From the NCBI GenBank assembly GCA_950295325.1, contig OX485805.1, positions 57,560,758 to 57,624,757 on the forward strand: 64,000 nt of DNA. Direction: 5' to 3'. This DNA comes from Polytrichum commune. Its lineage: Eukaryota; Streptophyta; Polytrichopsida; Polytrichales; Polytrichaceae. The notes beneath the pieces are model-generated. The model was not told the DNA's origin. It saw only the letters and a program-made list of their open reading frames with translations, and made no database searches. The position numbers were made by a program, and so were the translations under genes. Positions 37,345 to 50,053 of the stretch are shown here, piece after piece (within the stretch, counting starts at the first letter, position 1; the number at the start of each line of letters is the position of its first letter).

Positions 37345-37960
37345 CTCGTCCTAGTCTAATGAATGTCCTCATGTGATTCGGATATATGCTTGTCATTATT
37401 TTGTCATCAACGGCATTGCATCCTTCATCCCTTACTAATCAGCCAACAAGTTAAAAAGTCTCAGAAGGAAGGCAGTTCGGTCCTAAAGAATCATAGAGAA
37501 TCTCAATGCAATCTTCTTGCAAGGAACCTTCTTCATCACAGAATACACACTCTGTCGACAACTGCATACATCCACTCACATGCGCGAAGGAATACACTGA
37601 ATCGTATACAGCTACCTGTACAGACTTTACTGATGCACGTGGAAGGTGTTCTAATGCAGGGAATGTGTAGACTGCCATTTAGGATTTGGATTCCCCATAT
37701 CCAGAAAGGAAAAGCATCATTCGCCTGCTCCACAACGGCACCAAACCTAAAACTAGGGCTGCAACATCTCAGATCTAATGAATGTCCTCATATGGATCGG
37801 TTATATGCTTGTCACTATTTCGTCCTCAGCGACATTGCAACACCCACTCACCACCTACGCAGACATGTCACATGAAACCTCAGAAGGAAGGCAGTTCGAT
37901 CCTAAACAATCACAGTGGCACTCAATGTAACCTTGTTGCAAGGAACCTTCTTCATAACAG
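37345..37960 (+). repeat. Direct duplication, two ~190-bp copies ~425 bp apart
   Basis: 37,357-37,545 and 37,780-37,965 share TCTAATGAATGTCCTCAT at the start, TATATGCTTGTCA, CTCAGAAGGAAGGCAGTTCG and TTGCAAGGAACCTTCTTCAT, in the same order and orientation. The copies differ at many positions, so the duplication is old. The frames over it on both strands differ between the copies, so no conserved coding frame is evident. Confidence 0.8.
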
Positions 37961-37965
37961 ATCGG

Positions 37966-40149
37966 CGTCCTAATGACTCACTGGCCTCGACAAATACAAA
38001 ACCTATAGAACCTCTTGGACGAGATCTGAACCCTAGCTTGGTTGAGGAAGAAAAACCCCATGAAACACCGACTACAGATTTCCTCGGAAGGAAGAGAAAG
38101 TGAATATTGAGAGATGCGTCTGGTTCTGCTATATACGCCATGGCCAGCACAACTTTGCCTTTCAAATAGTTCGTGTGTGCAAACATTACAGTGTAAATAC
38201 ATTAACCCTTCATTGCTTGAGGAGCCCTCTCCATGCTTTTTGTCACTCATTGTCACCAAAGACTCACTATCCTCTGCCTTAATTGATAATTGACAAAGTC
38301 TATTGAGCAACATTGACAAATCTACAAGCATGACATTCTAAGAAATAATCTCTAATGATGTATCAGCGGTACATGATGTCAATGTACCACTAGAAATCAT
38401 ACGAATGTGCTTCCAACATATATGAATGGTTATAGTAGTGACATTGACATCCCAAACTCTCTCTAGCATCTTCACTACTTTGGCACAAGTCAATGCTTGA
38501 GTCAACTTTTTCTACAAACAACCAAGAGTTGATCATGTGTTAATGCATGATTTACAATATTGAGCCTTAAAAGAGATAATGATACCTACATTTTCATGAA
38601 CAAGCCCTACAACCTCTTGAGATGATGATCCACATTTATAAAAAAGTAATGGGGAGTTTTTAGTTTCCAGTGCACCCAAACATTGGCACTCAACACTTCT
38701 TGATCTCACAACAAAATCAAGGCCTACATAAGATTCTAGTGGTAACTTGTAATTGCAATGTTTGACTAGATTTGACAACAAACCAAATGAATAGTAGTTG
38801 ATACATGTACAATCACAAGAATGCAAGTCATAAAAAGATAACCTAAAGTAAGAAACATACATTGATAGACATACCAATAACTCAACAAACATATTTTTAA
38901 GCTTCCAAAACAACTATGAGACTCAACAATAAAACTTCTTGCCACTTAATGTTAGGTGTACATGTGAGTGAGTTGGGATAATCAAAATGGTGAGGCTCAC
39001 TCTATACCACTCTCTACATTTACCTACTTTCCAAAATTATTTAGCATTGGCTCACTCTCTACCCTCCAACATTATCACTTACAATGATTGTGGTCATAAT
39101 TTCACAACATTCAAGTATATATTTCGTGAATTTTGGTGCAAATTATAATTATAGAATGTAAATTAACAAAGAGGGGATTTTTTTTTTAATAACATGGTGT
39201 TTTTCAGGGGAGTATGAAAATAATAACACTTAGGGAAGTGTGACTTAGTAGTCTTTGAGTATAAATATGACAATGAAAAATATATTAATCTTTCATGCAT
39301 TTTCCACATTCTTTACATATCGCTAATGATTACTCTAGAAGGTTTGAGTGTTGGAATCAAATGAGTACTTTGTTTTAAACTCCTATTATAAGGAATGCTT
39401 TTGCTTTCTAGTTAGTAGCACTATATGGCATAAAAGTATTATTAATGATAGTAAAGCAGAAGCTAACACATGATCATAGACAACGGGAGTGTGCAAAACA
39501 AACACAGATGTAAATTTGACCCAAATAAATGCTTGACTGCTATATAACATGAGATGCTTATTGGTGAACAAACCCACATCCTACAGAAACAATCCTCTCA
39601 ACCACAAGAACAATAATATTGGACGCCCACTTCTACACAATCTACATTAAACATTTCATTAGGTATCAACCAAAGTACTTATCATCAACCCACACTAATT
39701 ATTTTGAAGTCACTAGGTGGCAACTAGTGAGCTTTTCATATGACATTTGGTGCCACATGATATGTATTAAAGTCATTATAATTATTTCTTTATTACCTTC
39801 TAAAGCCCCACGTCATTTTTTCCAAAAGAAAGCCATCATAGGTTTGAATCATCCAACCCTTCTTAAATGTTTCAAAAATATATATCAGCAAGTTCATGTT
39901 TGATTCCATTTTTATTAGAAGAATGATGTTTCAAAGTTCCTCTTGAAGCTCATAGACTTGGAGGAAGCAAATTTTCATACAAGGATTGCGCATTGCAAAA
40001 ATTAGCCATCTTTAAGTTAGCAGTGTGGGCAATACCTCTACCCAAATGTGAGCCCAAAATGGTACCCACATGTGTTATTAACCCTTTGAAACCATTAGGA
40101 GTTACATTTTGATGTTTTATGATTATTCTCAAAAATATAAAAAAAGTAA
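37966..40149. other. Intergenic, unidentified open frames
   Basis: A 118-codon minus frame (37,978-38,331) contains a Cys pair (HCNVCTHEL, EEICSRCF) and overlaps a plus frame ending in TDFLGRKRK; neither matches a family I know. A 126-codon minus frame at 38,533-38,913 is Cys-rich and likewise unidentified. The rest is AT-rich. Confidence 0.3.
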
Positions 40150-40990
40150 GGTTTGGTGTGAAGTTATGTTTAGGCCTTAGGCTTATGTGGTGTAGTTAAT
40201 TAGAAGCTTAGCGGCATGAAAGAAGTTCTTTGGTTAGGTGAGTGTAGCATGTAGTGGACCAAGGGGAGCTCCTTGAATTTAAATATTTGAATTGGGATCC
40301 ATCTTGTTGGTTTAGGAGTTGAAGGCTTAACGGATAGGATAAGAGCATACGAGGTAGGTGAGGATCGAGGGGCTTACTTGGCGGATAGGATAAGAGCCTA
40401 CGAAGTAAGAGATGATCGAGGGGCTTATCTTGAGCTTTGAGGGGTGCTCACCCCTTCCCTCCCCTTATATATTCCTTTCTCTCAGCTTCTTCACTCACTT
40501 GTGTTCCTATTCACTCTCTCTTCCTTCGCGCTCTTTCATCTTGCACGTGTGGGTGCACACGTGTGTGTGGGCACATGAGCATGTTGTATTGAGAGGGGAG
40601 TGTGGGTAAAGGGGAGAGGTTCATACAAGGCCTCCTTACCCTCTTCCTTCCCCTCTCCTTCTCTCTCTCTCCCTCTTGTTGTTTCTCTCATAGAATTGAG
40701 TGTTAGAGTTAGAGTTGTGTGGGAATTAGTAGAAGGTTAGTGGAATTAGTAGAATTCATAGAGACTTGAAGGGACTTGAAGAGACTTGTAGAGACTTGAA
40801 GGCCAATGCTCTACCTATTCAAGAGACTAGCATTAATAAAGCATCATGATTTCAAGTGAGTTAGGAGCTTGTTGAGATGGAAGTACATTCCATGTTATCA
40901 CGAGCTTTGGTATGACACATGTGATTCTCAAAACCATCACCCGGACTAGGACGCTTAAAGGTGGTGGGTTTGGCCTCACACCAAACATGT
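40150..40990. repeat. Possible mobile element with short inverted ends
   Basis: TTTGGTGTGA near 40,152 is matched by TCACACCAAA near 40,979. Inside are two 51-bp tandem copies (40,331-40,381 and 40,382-40,432, starting CGGATAGGATAAGAGC), a TATA-like TTATATAT at 40,464, a CT-rich leader-like tract, and a short tandem array of GAGACTTGAAG units at 40,758-40,803. No target duplication could be found. A solo-LTR reading is possible because the sequence near 40,891 resembles a primer-binding site, with mismatches. Confidence 0.4.
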
Positions 40991-41389
40991 TGATAAATTG
41001 ACATTGCGAGAAACACTCATCATGATGTCAATGAACGTTGACTACTTCTAGAATAGGCACATGAACACCAAATTTGGATTTGTTAATTCCCACATTTGTG
41101 TTTTCCAAATACTCTCTATAAAATTTTTAACTTGGAACTTCCTCTTTTTTTCCCTCATCCAAATGGGGAAATTTTATTTTTATGTCAAACGAATTTAATC
41201 CTCCTTATATTATGTCACATGTCATTTTTTAAATGCACTAAGTGAACTACCTGTGGGGTATGATCGCTCTCAAAAAGGTTTAAAATTCCTCTCCATTGTC
41301 AATGTGATAGCTTGTAAGTGTAAGTTTAAGTTTTTTGCTTTCAATTGTAGGCCACCACCAAACGGGAGGATAAGACTTATAGAGACTTA

Positions 41390-41660
41390 TGGGGCATGAT
41401 CACATGGAATCATTCTTTGCAGACCCAATATCCTACTTTGCTTGTCCTTACTGATTTGGCTAGAGCACAAAGTGTATCAATAGCCATTTGTGAGAGGGCG
41501 TTTAAGTTCAAAAACATAATCAAAACACGAGTGAAAAATAGGCTTGGAAATAAGTAGTTGGAAGCTCTGCATAGAATTGCCTTGGAGGGGCCAAATGAGA
41601 ATTTTGATAATATCATTGGAAAGATAATTCTTTTGTGGAAAAATAAAACTAACTACCAGT
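41390..41660 (+). pseudogene. hAT transposase relic, C-terminal dimerisation domain
   Basis: The plus frame reads YPTLLVLTDLARAQSVSIAI directly followed by CERAFKFKNIIKTRVKNRLG, then a TAG, then LEALHRIALEGPNENFDNII. This is the hAT-family dimerisation pattern (CERAFS...IKT..RNRL...L..L..I.IEG). No catalytic part was found upstream in a readable state. Confidence 0.85.
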
Positions 41661-41861
41661 TCTTATGTGCTAATTCTTCATGTTATGTATATTCTGCAAG
41701 TGATGTATCTTATTCAGTAACTTCAATTATATTTCTCAATTATGAGAATATCGATAGTTAAAGGTTGCATGTATTGTTGTATTAACTAACCTCTAAAAAA
41801 TGTATGCACCCTCTTTGAATTCATATACTTTTCAAAGGCTACATCCTTGTATTGGAGGATT

Positions 41862-42930
41862 CTTGCAACCCTTACTAGCTCCCTTAAACTATTTTGGCCG
41901 TTTCTCAATTCTAGGAAGGGTTACGAGCGCTAACCCTTCGCATGCTACCCATGTGAATGGTTCATTCCCAATACCTTGATGGGGGTGATTGTTGCGTACC
42001 TCTCCATGAGTGCCCGAAACACCATGGACACAAGGGGGACCCCAAAGTGACACCCGAGACTTGTGACGCCATTGGTGAGAGGGCCTAAGTGATCCTAGTG
42101 AGGGTGAGGGCCCAGGCGTTGGGAACGTCTCCCACCCACATAGACTATGGGTAACAAGATAAGGCTATGAGCTATGAGTAGCTTATGGCGTCCGGATTTT
42201 AGAATGCTCAGGAACACGTTAATTAGAGGTGTGAGCTAGGAGATATAATGATTTGAGTGGGGCGTTGCCTAGGAACAACACCTTGGGACAACAGTGACCT
42301 AGGGAGTGGCGCCCGGGATTGCCAAGGTTTGAACAACCATAACTTCCTCAATACTTGCCTGAATGAGGCAAGTAAGGGGTCCATTGGCATCTACGTAAAT
42401 ATTTAATGTCAATAAAGTAGTTGCTTGATAGCATCAAAGATCATGGAAAGAACTTATGATGGTTGAAACTGCTGGGGGCTTCCAACCCCAACTACTAAAT
42501 GAAAATGTCTACTTGGCCCCAACCCTTATAGAGAGACAAAAACATACTTAACGGTGGGATAGGGGCCTTGTCCAAAGTCCTAGAGGATTATATGGATGAG
42601 GTGACTCAACCGACCGACCCCACCTGGAGCATAATTGGCAACTATGCTTCAGGATGTTGTAGTGTTGTTTTGGCAACATGATGATCAACTTAAGAGTGGA
42701 TTTCCATGAATGGAAATCCACATCTAATCATTGGCTATTTACTAAGTGAGAAGTCCCAAACGCATGTGTATGAGGGTTTGGTGACCAAACCATGAGCTTG
42801 AAGATCCGCATATGGGATGCATATCTAACCATGCACGCGTGTGGAATGTGCAGGTTAGCGTTCGTGGCATTTACTAGAGTTGAAAAGCAGTCAAGATAAG
42901 TTAAGGAAACCTAGCAAGGGTTGCGATACG
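41862..42930 (+). repeat. ~1-kb dispersed repeat, copy (b), with inverted arms
   Basis: Core 41,990-42,640 starts TGTTGCGTACCTCTCCATGAG in two pieces and includes ACACCATGGACACAAGG, TTATGGCGTCCGGATTTTAG and CTTGCCTGAATGAGGCAAG. The left flank 41,862-41,980 is the reverse complement of the terminal ~120 bp of copy (c), so the unit has long, partly deleted inverted arms. Immediately after the right end stands TGGTATCAAAGCAGGGTTCA (42,931 onward), close to the tRNA-Met primer-binding site of plant LTR retrotransposons, and then ATGGCTATC after a short leader. The unit could be an LTR or a foldback element. Confidence 0.75.
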
Positions 42931-43029
42931 TGGTATCAAAGCAGGGTTCAAGTCTTTGAGCTAGCAATTTGAAAAAAAGATGGCTATCATACATGCGAAT
43001 GATGATGGTGAGCCCATGACTTCTAAAAA

Positions 43030-43985
43030 GTCCACTTGTCCATGAGGACTGCCCAAAATTCCATGGGCACAAGGGGGACCTTGGAGTGACACACATTGGG
43101 ACGCCATTGGTGAGAGGGCCCAAGTGATCTATGTGTGGATAAGGGCCTCGAGCGTTGAGAATGCCTCCCACCCACGGGGATTACGAGTCACAAAGGTAAG
43201 GCCATGAGCTATGAGTGTCTTATAGCGTCCGGATTTGAAAATGCCAAAGACACCCCAATCGAAGGTGTGAGCTAGGAGATATGGCAATTTGAGTGGGGCG
43301 TTGCCTTGGGACAACAGTGACCTGGGAGTAGCGTCAAGGACTGCCGAGGTTAAAACAGCTATAACGTCCTCAATATTTTCCGGAATGGGGCAAGTGAGGA
43401 GTCTATTGGCATTTACGCAAAGAATAGATGGCGATGGAGTGATAAGATGATAGCATCATAGATCATGCGACAAAGTTATGGAGGTCTGATATTGCTGGGG
43501 GCTCCAACCCCAATAGCTAATGGAAAATGTCTACTTGGCCACATCTCTTAGGAGAGAGATAAAAGATTACTTGACGGTGGGGTAGGGGCCTTGCCCAAAG
43601 TCTGAGAGCTTATATGGGTGAGGTTGCGTGGCCGGCAGAACCCACCTGAGGCCGAAAGGCATAGCCTCCATGGGCATTGGCCCAACGTAGGGACATAGTT
43701 GCCAAGTATGCTTTGGGTTCTTATAATGTTGCTCTGGCAACGCGATGATCAACTAAAGATTGGACTTTCATAGATGGAATTCCACATGTAACCATTAACG
43801 TCCTATTAAGGAAAGAGTTCCGAATGCATGCGTAGGAGGGTTGGTCACCTACCTATGAGCTTGGAGGTCCAAGGTATTGGGAGCTAACCATCGCATGGTT
43901 GGAATGCGAAGAATTAGTGCTCATAATTCTTGCTAGAATGGGAAATGGCCAAGATAATTAAGGGGAGCTAGCAAAGGTTTTGACA
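43030..43985 (+). repeat. ~1-kb dispersed repeat, copy (c)
   Basis: Same order as copy (b) from CCATGGGCACAAGGGGGACC through TTATAGCGTCCGGATTTG and GGGCAAGTGAGG to the terminal GAGCTAGCAAAGGTTTTGACA. It starts about 100 bp after the end of copy (b), with the primer-binding-site-like sequence between them, so (b) and (c) could be two LTRs of one internally deleted element or two independent insertions. Confidence 0.75.
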
Positions 43986-44269
43986 ATCTTTCATACAAAC
44001 TCGACACCATCACATACATGGAGCCCAAGAATAAAAAAGGGGTGTTCCACCGAGTTGCTTGGAGATCTATACTCCATTTTTGCGACCACAAAAACAACTA
44101 GATATGGGATCATCTCAATTTCCGCCATAGTAAACTCTAGGGATATAACTTGATAACATTATCCTTGTATATAATAAAAAACATTTTTGACATACATTTG
44201 GACCTTTAGTATTTTTATACAAACAAATGCAAAGGCCTTTGGAAACCAAAACTCTTCAAAAAGGAGGAA
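43986..44269. other. Intergenic, nothing recognised
   Basis: No coding similarity. The homology to the 3' flank of the PNL locus starts at about 44,270. Confidence 0.4.
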
Positions 44270-45012
44270 AAAAAAACCTACTTGCCAAATAGTTCAAGCC
44301 CGCAACATGATGCGAAACATAAACTCTCATATAGGAATTCCCACATGCAAAACCATATAAAATTCTCTTCAACCATTGTCGTGTCTTGAACAACCCCATT
44401 CATCCTCCTCACAGTTGATGGAGGCATGTTTCCCAACGTCCTACCCTGCATCCTCAATTGGCACTATCTAAAGGAAAATAAAATCCTCGATGTGATCAAC
44501 TTTAACTTTGGTATCCGAACTCCCAGTTTGAACTTGAAAAAACAAACTATATGATACACAACAAATAACAGGGATGGGACAATGCCCAATAAGATCCAAT
44601 GGTCAACCCCCAACCCTTCCTGTATTTTCTTAACATTTGCATTCACGGATTGATAATTCCCTCAAAGCCTTCAGAGTGCTTATTCTTGAAGGAAGCTCTT
44701 TTGGGACCTTGCATTCCCACATGTGCAATTTCTTCAAACAAGTCAACCCCCCAACTCTTCCGGTATTTTCCTCAAAGATTTGCATTCACGAATTGATAAT
44801 TCCTTCAAAGCCTTGAGAGTGCATATTCTTGAAAGAAACTCCTCCAAGGCCTCACATTTCCACATGTGTAATTTCTTCAAACAAGTCACCCCCCCCCCCC
44901 TAAAACCTTCTAGTATTTTCCTCAAAGATTTGCATTCACGGAATGATAATTCCTCCAACGCCTTGAGAGTGCATATTCATGAAGGAATCTCTTCCAGGTC
45001 CTTGCAATTTCC
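44270..45012 (-). pseudogene. PNL paralogue relic: last LRRs and C-terminal tail
   Basis: Minus strand. Three ~144-bp LRR units (starting CLKKLHMWKCEALEEF) are recognisable at 44,650-45,012, spaced 150 and 143 bp, so one unit carries a 6-bp in-frame gain in the G tract and one a 1-bp loss. The last unit reads VKKIQEGLGVDHW and runs without a break into the tail ILLGIVPSLLFVVYHIVCFF, which is hydrophobic and followed by KFKLGVRIPKLKL and SFR-stop at 44,464. Downstream sequence to 44,270 matches 52,170-52,360 base by base with few changes. No kinase or NB-ARC sequence is present, so this is a 3' fragment of a duplicated gene, not a functional gene. Confidence 0.88.
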
Positions 45013-47025
45013 CATATGCAATTTCCTCGGGGAGGACACTTAGGAAAATTAGTAAACATGGTGTGTTAAAATATAGGGTGTATTTTATTCATGAGCAATA
45101 AAATTTAGAAAAATTAGATGTAATATAGGATGCTTAAAATTCATGAGCAAACATGTAACTAAAACCATGGAGGCCACGGAACTAAAGACTAACCAGTGCC
45201 ATACAAATGTGTTGCTTTCTCACCTCATCGAGAACGCCTTAAAAAAAATTAACTCGTGGTCGAATGACTTAGAATTGTTTGTTTTGTGCTCAAGGAAGTT
45301 AGCATCTCTAAAGCAAATCGTTGTCTAGAAGGTTTAGGCTCCGCAAGATCTTACCTCAAAGTGTTCGAACCCTCTCAAATTCTTTTTTCTAAATATATTT
45401 AACCTAGAAATTATGGCTAGCACTCTTCTCCATGTTGGAACCTTACATATAGGATATGAGAGAACTCTTTCACATTGGACCCCCATAAAATGTAATTTAA
45501 TTCATGTTTACTCTTTGGTTTGCCATAATTTGCATTAAAATGTAATTTCCACTTGAAATTGTACATTAACTTATCTATCAAAACATTTGTGATAGATATT
45601 TTTTGGATTTTTTGGCTGAATTGGAAATGTAGTGTTAAGAAAAAATTGAAGAGTTGATTATTAATTGCCATGTCTTGAATATAAACAATGGCCTAGGAGA
45701 TAGAGAAAATTAGAATTGAAAGGGTTAGGCCTAATATGGGAGGTTGCATCCCGAAGGGGCAGGGATATAGGAAGAGTGGGAGATGGTTATGATATAATGT
45801 GTGAGTGATTTTATGTGAAGAACAATAGACTTTTTGAGATTTCATGGATCAGTGATTGATCTCATATTGAAGTTGAAATTATCTTAGATCATAGTCTATT
45901 TCTATAATATGTTTGTTTGGGAGCAATTCCCTGGATCATTGTCTGCCCACAAATTTATTACCAAAACTTTTAGCTTCTTTGCAACCACAATTGAGTCAAT
46001 TGTTTGTGGTAATAGTGATGCTCAAGTAGGATGTGTAATGGCCATAGCCTTTCAAACCTATGAATGTCTTATTGTATGTGCTTGTTGTCTAATTATACAC
46101 ATACTCAACTTAATTGAAATAAGAATGAATGTCAAGCTATAGCCTTGTGGAGTGAACTATATCCTTCAGTGCACACATGCATGTGGAAGTACTCACAACA
46201 GGTTTGAATGGATAGCCATCCTTCGATGAGAGGGTAAGGCTAATGTATGAAGCCGAGAACCGAGAATAGACTAGTGTGTTGGAAAATAGCAAGATTCGAT
46301 AGTTTGGTAAATAAGAGAAAACCTGAAGCAAGGACAAGACAATAACCTCAAACAATTAAGCTTAGAAAATACCTGAGTTTATCACCGAGACTATTGACTG
46401 AGAAAAAATTGAGTATAATCCTACCATGATTGTGTAGGCATTGAGAGATAGAGGAAAATTACAAGGAGATCTTATGGGGATTGTAGTGATTAGATAATCA
46501 TCATCGTCGACTGAGTCAATTAGGAATGACTTTAGGTTAGGAACTCATGAGTCCATGTAGCCTATACTCTCCATCATAGACAATAGCACAATTGAAAGGT
46601 AATCAAGAGATAATAAAAATTATTTATTTGTGACTCTGACACTTCTTTGCTTTTAGTGCTATATCTTGTATAAAGAAGTGCATGCTATGGACTCATCCAT
46701 CATAAACGTTCTTCTCGATAGAAAAGAGAAGGCGAAAGGTCAATAGTCTAAGGAGGTTATTGAAGGGTCAAGCGACACCATAATATTTCAAGCATCTTTG
46801 AGAAGCTCAAGACTTATGAGAGGCTATGATCATGTAAGCCTCAACCTTAGCAAAGTTCCTTTACCTGAGATGACCGTAAACGAGTATATCAATTTTTTTT
46901 TTATCATTGTGATTAAGAAGTGACATGATCAACTTAAAATAAAGATTATTGCCAGACACTATAATTGAATTTACCTTTAACCAAGAAAGATGGAGAATCG
47001 TGTAAAGATGATTGAACTGTCCTTT
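45013..47025. other. Intergenic, nothing recognised
   Basis: AT-rich with short frames only and no similarity that I can name. Confidence 0.4.
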
Positions 47026-47737
47026 TGTTGCGCACCTCTCCAAGAGGAGTGCCGAAAACACCATGGGCACAAGGGGAACCCCGGAGTGACACCCGGGACT
47101 TGTGGCGCCGTTGGTGAGAGGGCCCAAGTGATCCTAATGTGGGTGAGGGCACTGCCTTTGGAAATGCCTCCCACCCACGGAGACTAGGAGGCACGAGGGT
47201 AAGGCCATGAGCTATGTGTAGCTTATGGCATGTAGATTCCATAATGCTCAAGAACACCTCAATCGGAGGTGTGAGCAATTTGAGTGGGGCGCTATCTTGG
47301 GACAACGCCCTGGTACAGCAGTGGCCTGGGAGTGACTCCCGGGACTGCCAAGGTTTGAACATGCATTACTTTCTCAATACTTGTCCAAATGGGAAAAACG
47401 GGGAATCTATCGGTATCTACGTGGAGCGTAGATGAATATGGAGTGGTTGCTTGTTTGCATCAGAGATCATATAAGGAAGTTATGATGGTCTGAAGCTGTT
47501 GGGGGCTTCTAGGCCCAGCGGCTAAGGGAAAATGTCTACTTGGCCCCAACTCTTGGTAGAGAGACAAAAGGTTTCTTGACGGTGGGGTAGGGGCCCTGCG
47601 TAGAGTCCTAGAGGCTTATATGGGTGAGGTGGTGTGGCCTCACCCACCCGAGGCCGAACGGCACGGCTTCCATGGGCTTTGGCCCAATGTGAGGCCATAG
47701 TTGCCTAGTATGGTTCGGGTTGTTGTAGTGTTGCTCC
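47026..47737 (+). repeat. ~1-kb dispersed repeat, copy (d), 3'-truncated
   Basis: Starts TGTTGCGCACCTCTCCAAGAG in two pieces, then ACACCATGGGCACAAGGGG and the same internal phrases as copies (b) and (c), up to GGGTTGTTGTAGTGTTGCTCC. The terminal ~280 bp (the inverted arm) are absent. The 138-codon minus frame over it is a by-product of the repeat. Confidence 0.8.
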
Positions 47738-50004
47738 GACATCCACATGGTTCTAATAAAGATCATTATCCTTGATCTCCGCCAAACCAGTTTGACTTTA
47801 TATCCCTCTATAACATGGTATTTTTTTTTCTGGATGAATTAAAATCACTGCATCTTTTTTGTGGTCTGATTGAAAGTGTGCATTTCATAACTTGGTGGAA
47901 AAAATAAAAATTATTCATGGTGTTGACCTTATTTATTTTGTAACAAAGAAACTTTTAGTTCCCATCATTATTAAAGTGCATATCTTACATTCATTTGTAT
48001 CAGTTTGCTAGTTCAAAGTGGGGAAAAACCAGACACAAAATTCAAGTTTTCCTTGAGAAAAATATTGTTGAAAAACGCTCACAGCCATTTTTGGCTTCTT
48101 AAGCATTTAGGGGCTAAGGTATGTGTACTTACCAAAATCCAACACTATCCACCAAATTGATATGTTTAGGAGATTCAACTGTACAATTGTGGCAACTAAT
48201 GATCATTTTAGGTTCAATGTTGATTTTAAGTGTGTCTACTCTTAATGACATTTGTAAGACTTGCTTATAATGTAAATGGTATGTGAATTAATGCATGGAA
48301 AGTTTCAAAATATTATTTAGGATCAAATGATGGATTCATATGAAGCAAAATTGATTTTAAAGTCGAGGACGCCAAAGAGGCTAATGGGACAGAAAGTACA
48401 TCATGATGGCTTCAAATGAGTTAATACCCTAAAGTGGCGGAGTGCAGTAGCCTCCGCAAGAGATAGGCTAATGTCACCTATATGACACCATAAAGAGGAG
48501 GTTGAGCCCTCAATATAGTTACCTCATTTGAGAACTTTCGTGTAGAGTGTCACAAGAAGGGTTGAAAGTACTTTGAAAATGAATGGGATCGCCCTAACGA
48601 GGCACTTCATGAGTGCATCCGATTCTTGTAAACTTTGCTTCCAGTGGTGACGAATTCGGTCGACTTGCATGCGGTTGATGTCCACCACAAACTTCACGTC
48701 TCCAACTCAAAAGACGGAGCACCGCACCACAACCAAACCAAACCAAACCACAACAAACGACCTTCCACCTAACAAATAACTCAAAGCTCGAAGCTCAAAA
48801 CGCTCCCACTTGTTGACAAGTGCGTTCCAACAACAACAACACGGACCGGCATTCACACCTCCAACGTTGTTCAAGTCTTGTGGGGATACTATGTTCCTTG
48901 AATTCCCGAGGGTGTTGAGGGCCCAGTTTAGAGGAATCTTTGCATGATCATAAGCACATACATATAAGCACTTATATATATACATGCTAATGTGGTGAGT
49001 CTGGAGGGCAGGGTCAACTTGCATCGTGTAGCTGCCTAGCTTATGTGCCCTGCTGCCCTATGCTCTAGCCTTTTCTTTTCCCTTTTGGACACTTGAAAAT
49101 GACGAGGTGCAAAGTAAAGCATATAAAACCACGGGTTTAGTTCCAAACCTTGAGTTTATGAGAATTTGTGTGAAATTTGTGGGATATTATGTTCCTTGAA
49201 GTTGGGTGAAACTTTTTGAAAATTTGTTCACCTCAAAAATTTGGCAAGCATTTTAGAATCTAAATAGGAGATTTGCATGGAACCTGCTATCCTAAAAATT
49301 GGATTACCCTATGTGAAGCTAGCTTGGTCCACCCATTCTAGTAGGACAAGCTAAAAGGCCGGTGTTTAATAGCCCGACACCACTCTTCATGTATAAAATT
49401 TTAAGCAATTAGAATTTGAGGTCCCAAAAGTTTCACCCAACTTTCAAAATAGTTTTTGATATAGAACAAGCCAATGAGCTCTTAATACAAAGTTTATCCA
49501 AAGAAGGATTAAACCCACTATTTAGCGTCTCGTTGAGTCAAAGGACTTTACGGATAAATCTAGCTTGAGTCTAATTTGTCAAACAGATTTCTCTTGTTGA
49601 CAGCTAAATCAAGGACAAATCTTAGGGTCCAAAATACCCCTTTATGGACCTTATTTTTTGACTCAAGGTTGGACCAAAGCTTGAAGTTTGGTTTCTTAAG
49701 TTGGGATTGCCAAGACTATGTTGATTGAAAAAACCTTTTCAATACATCAAGAAACTAGCAAAGATGTTGTTGTCACCACAGTAGTGCCTAGTATGCACTA
49801 AATCTCATTGACCATGATACACCATCCACATCCAAAATTAGCTAACATGATTGAATCTCCTAGTGGTCTCTGAAGGTCTTCAACCAAAATTATCTCATAT
49901 ATACTCACCACATCGAATGAATGTGTTTGCTAACATGTTGTCAAAACAAGGCCGCTTTCTCTAAAACCAAAATTTGGTCTTCCTAAATTACACCTCATGA
50001 AGAT

Positions 50005-50053
<49 letters not shown>

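Noticed and set aside
40880-40915. Primer-binding site TGTTATCACGAGC
   Set aside because: Too many mismatches to TGGTATCAGAGC and no gag-like start follows; not listed as a separate feature.
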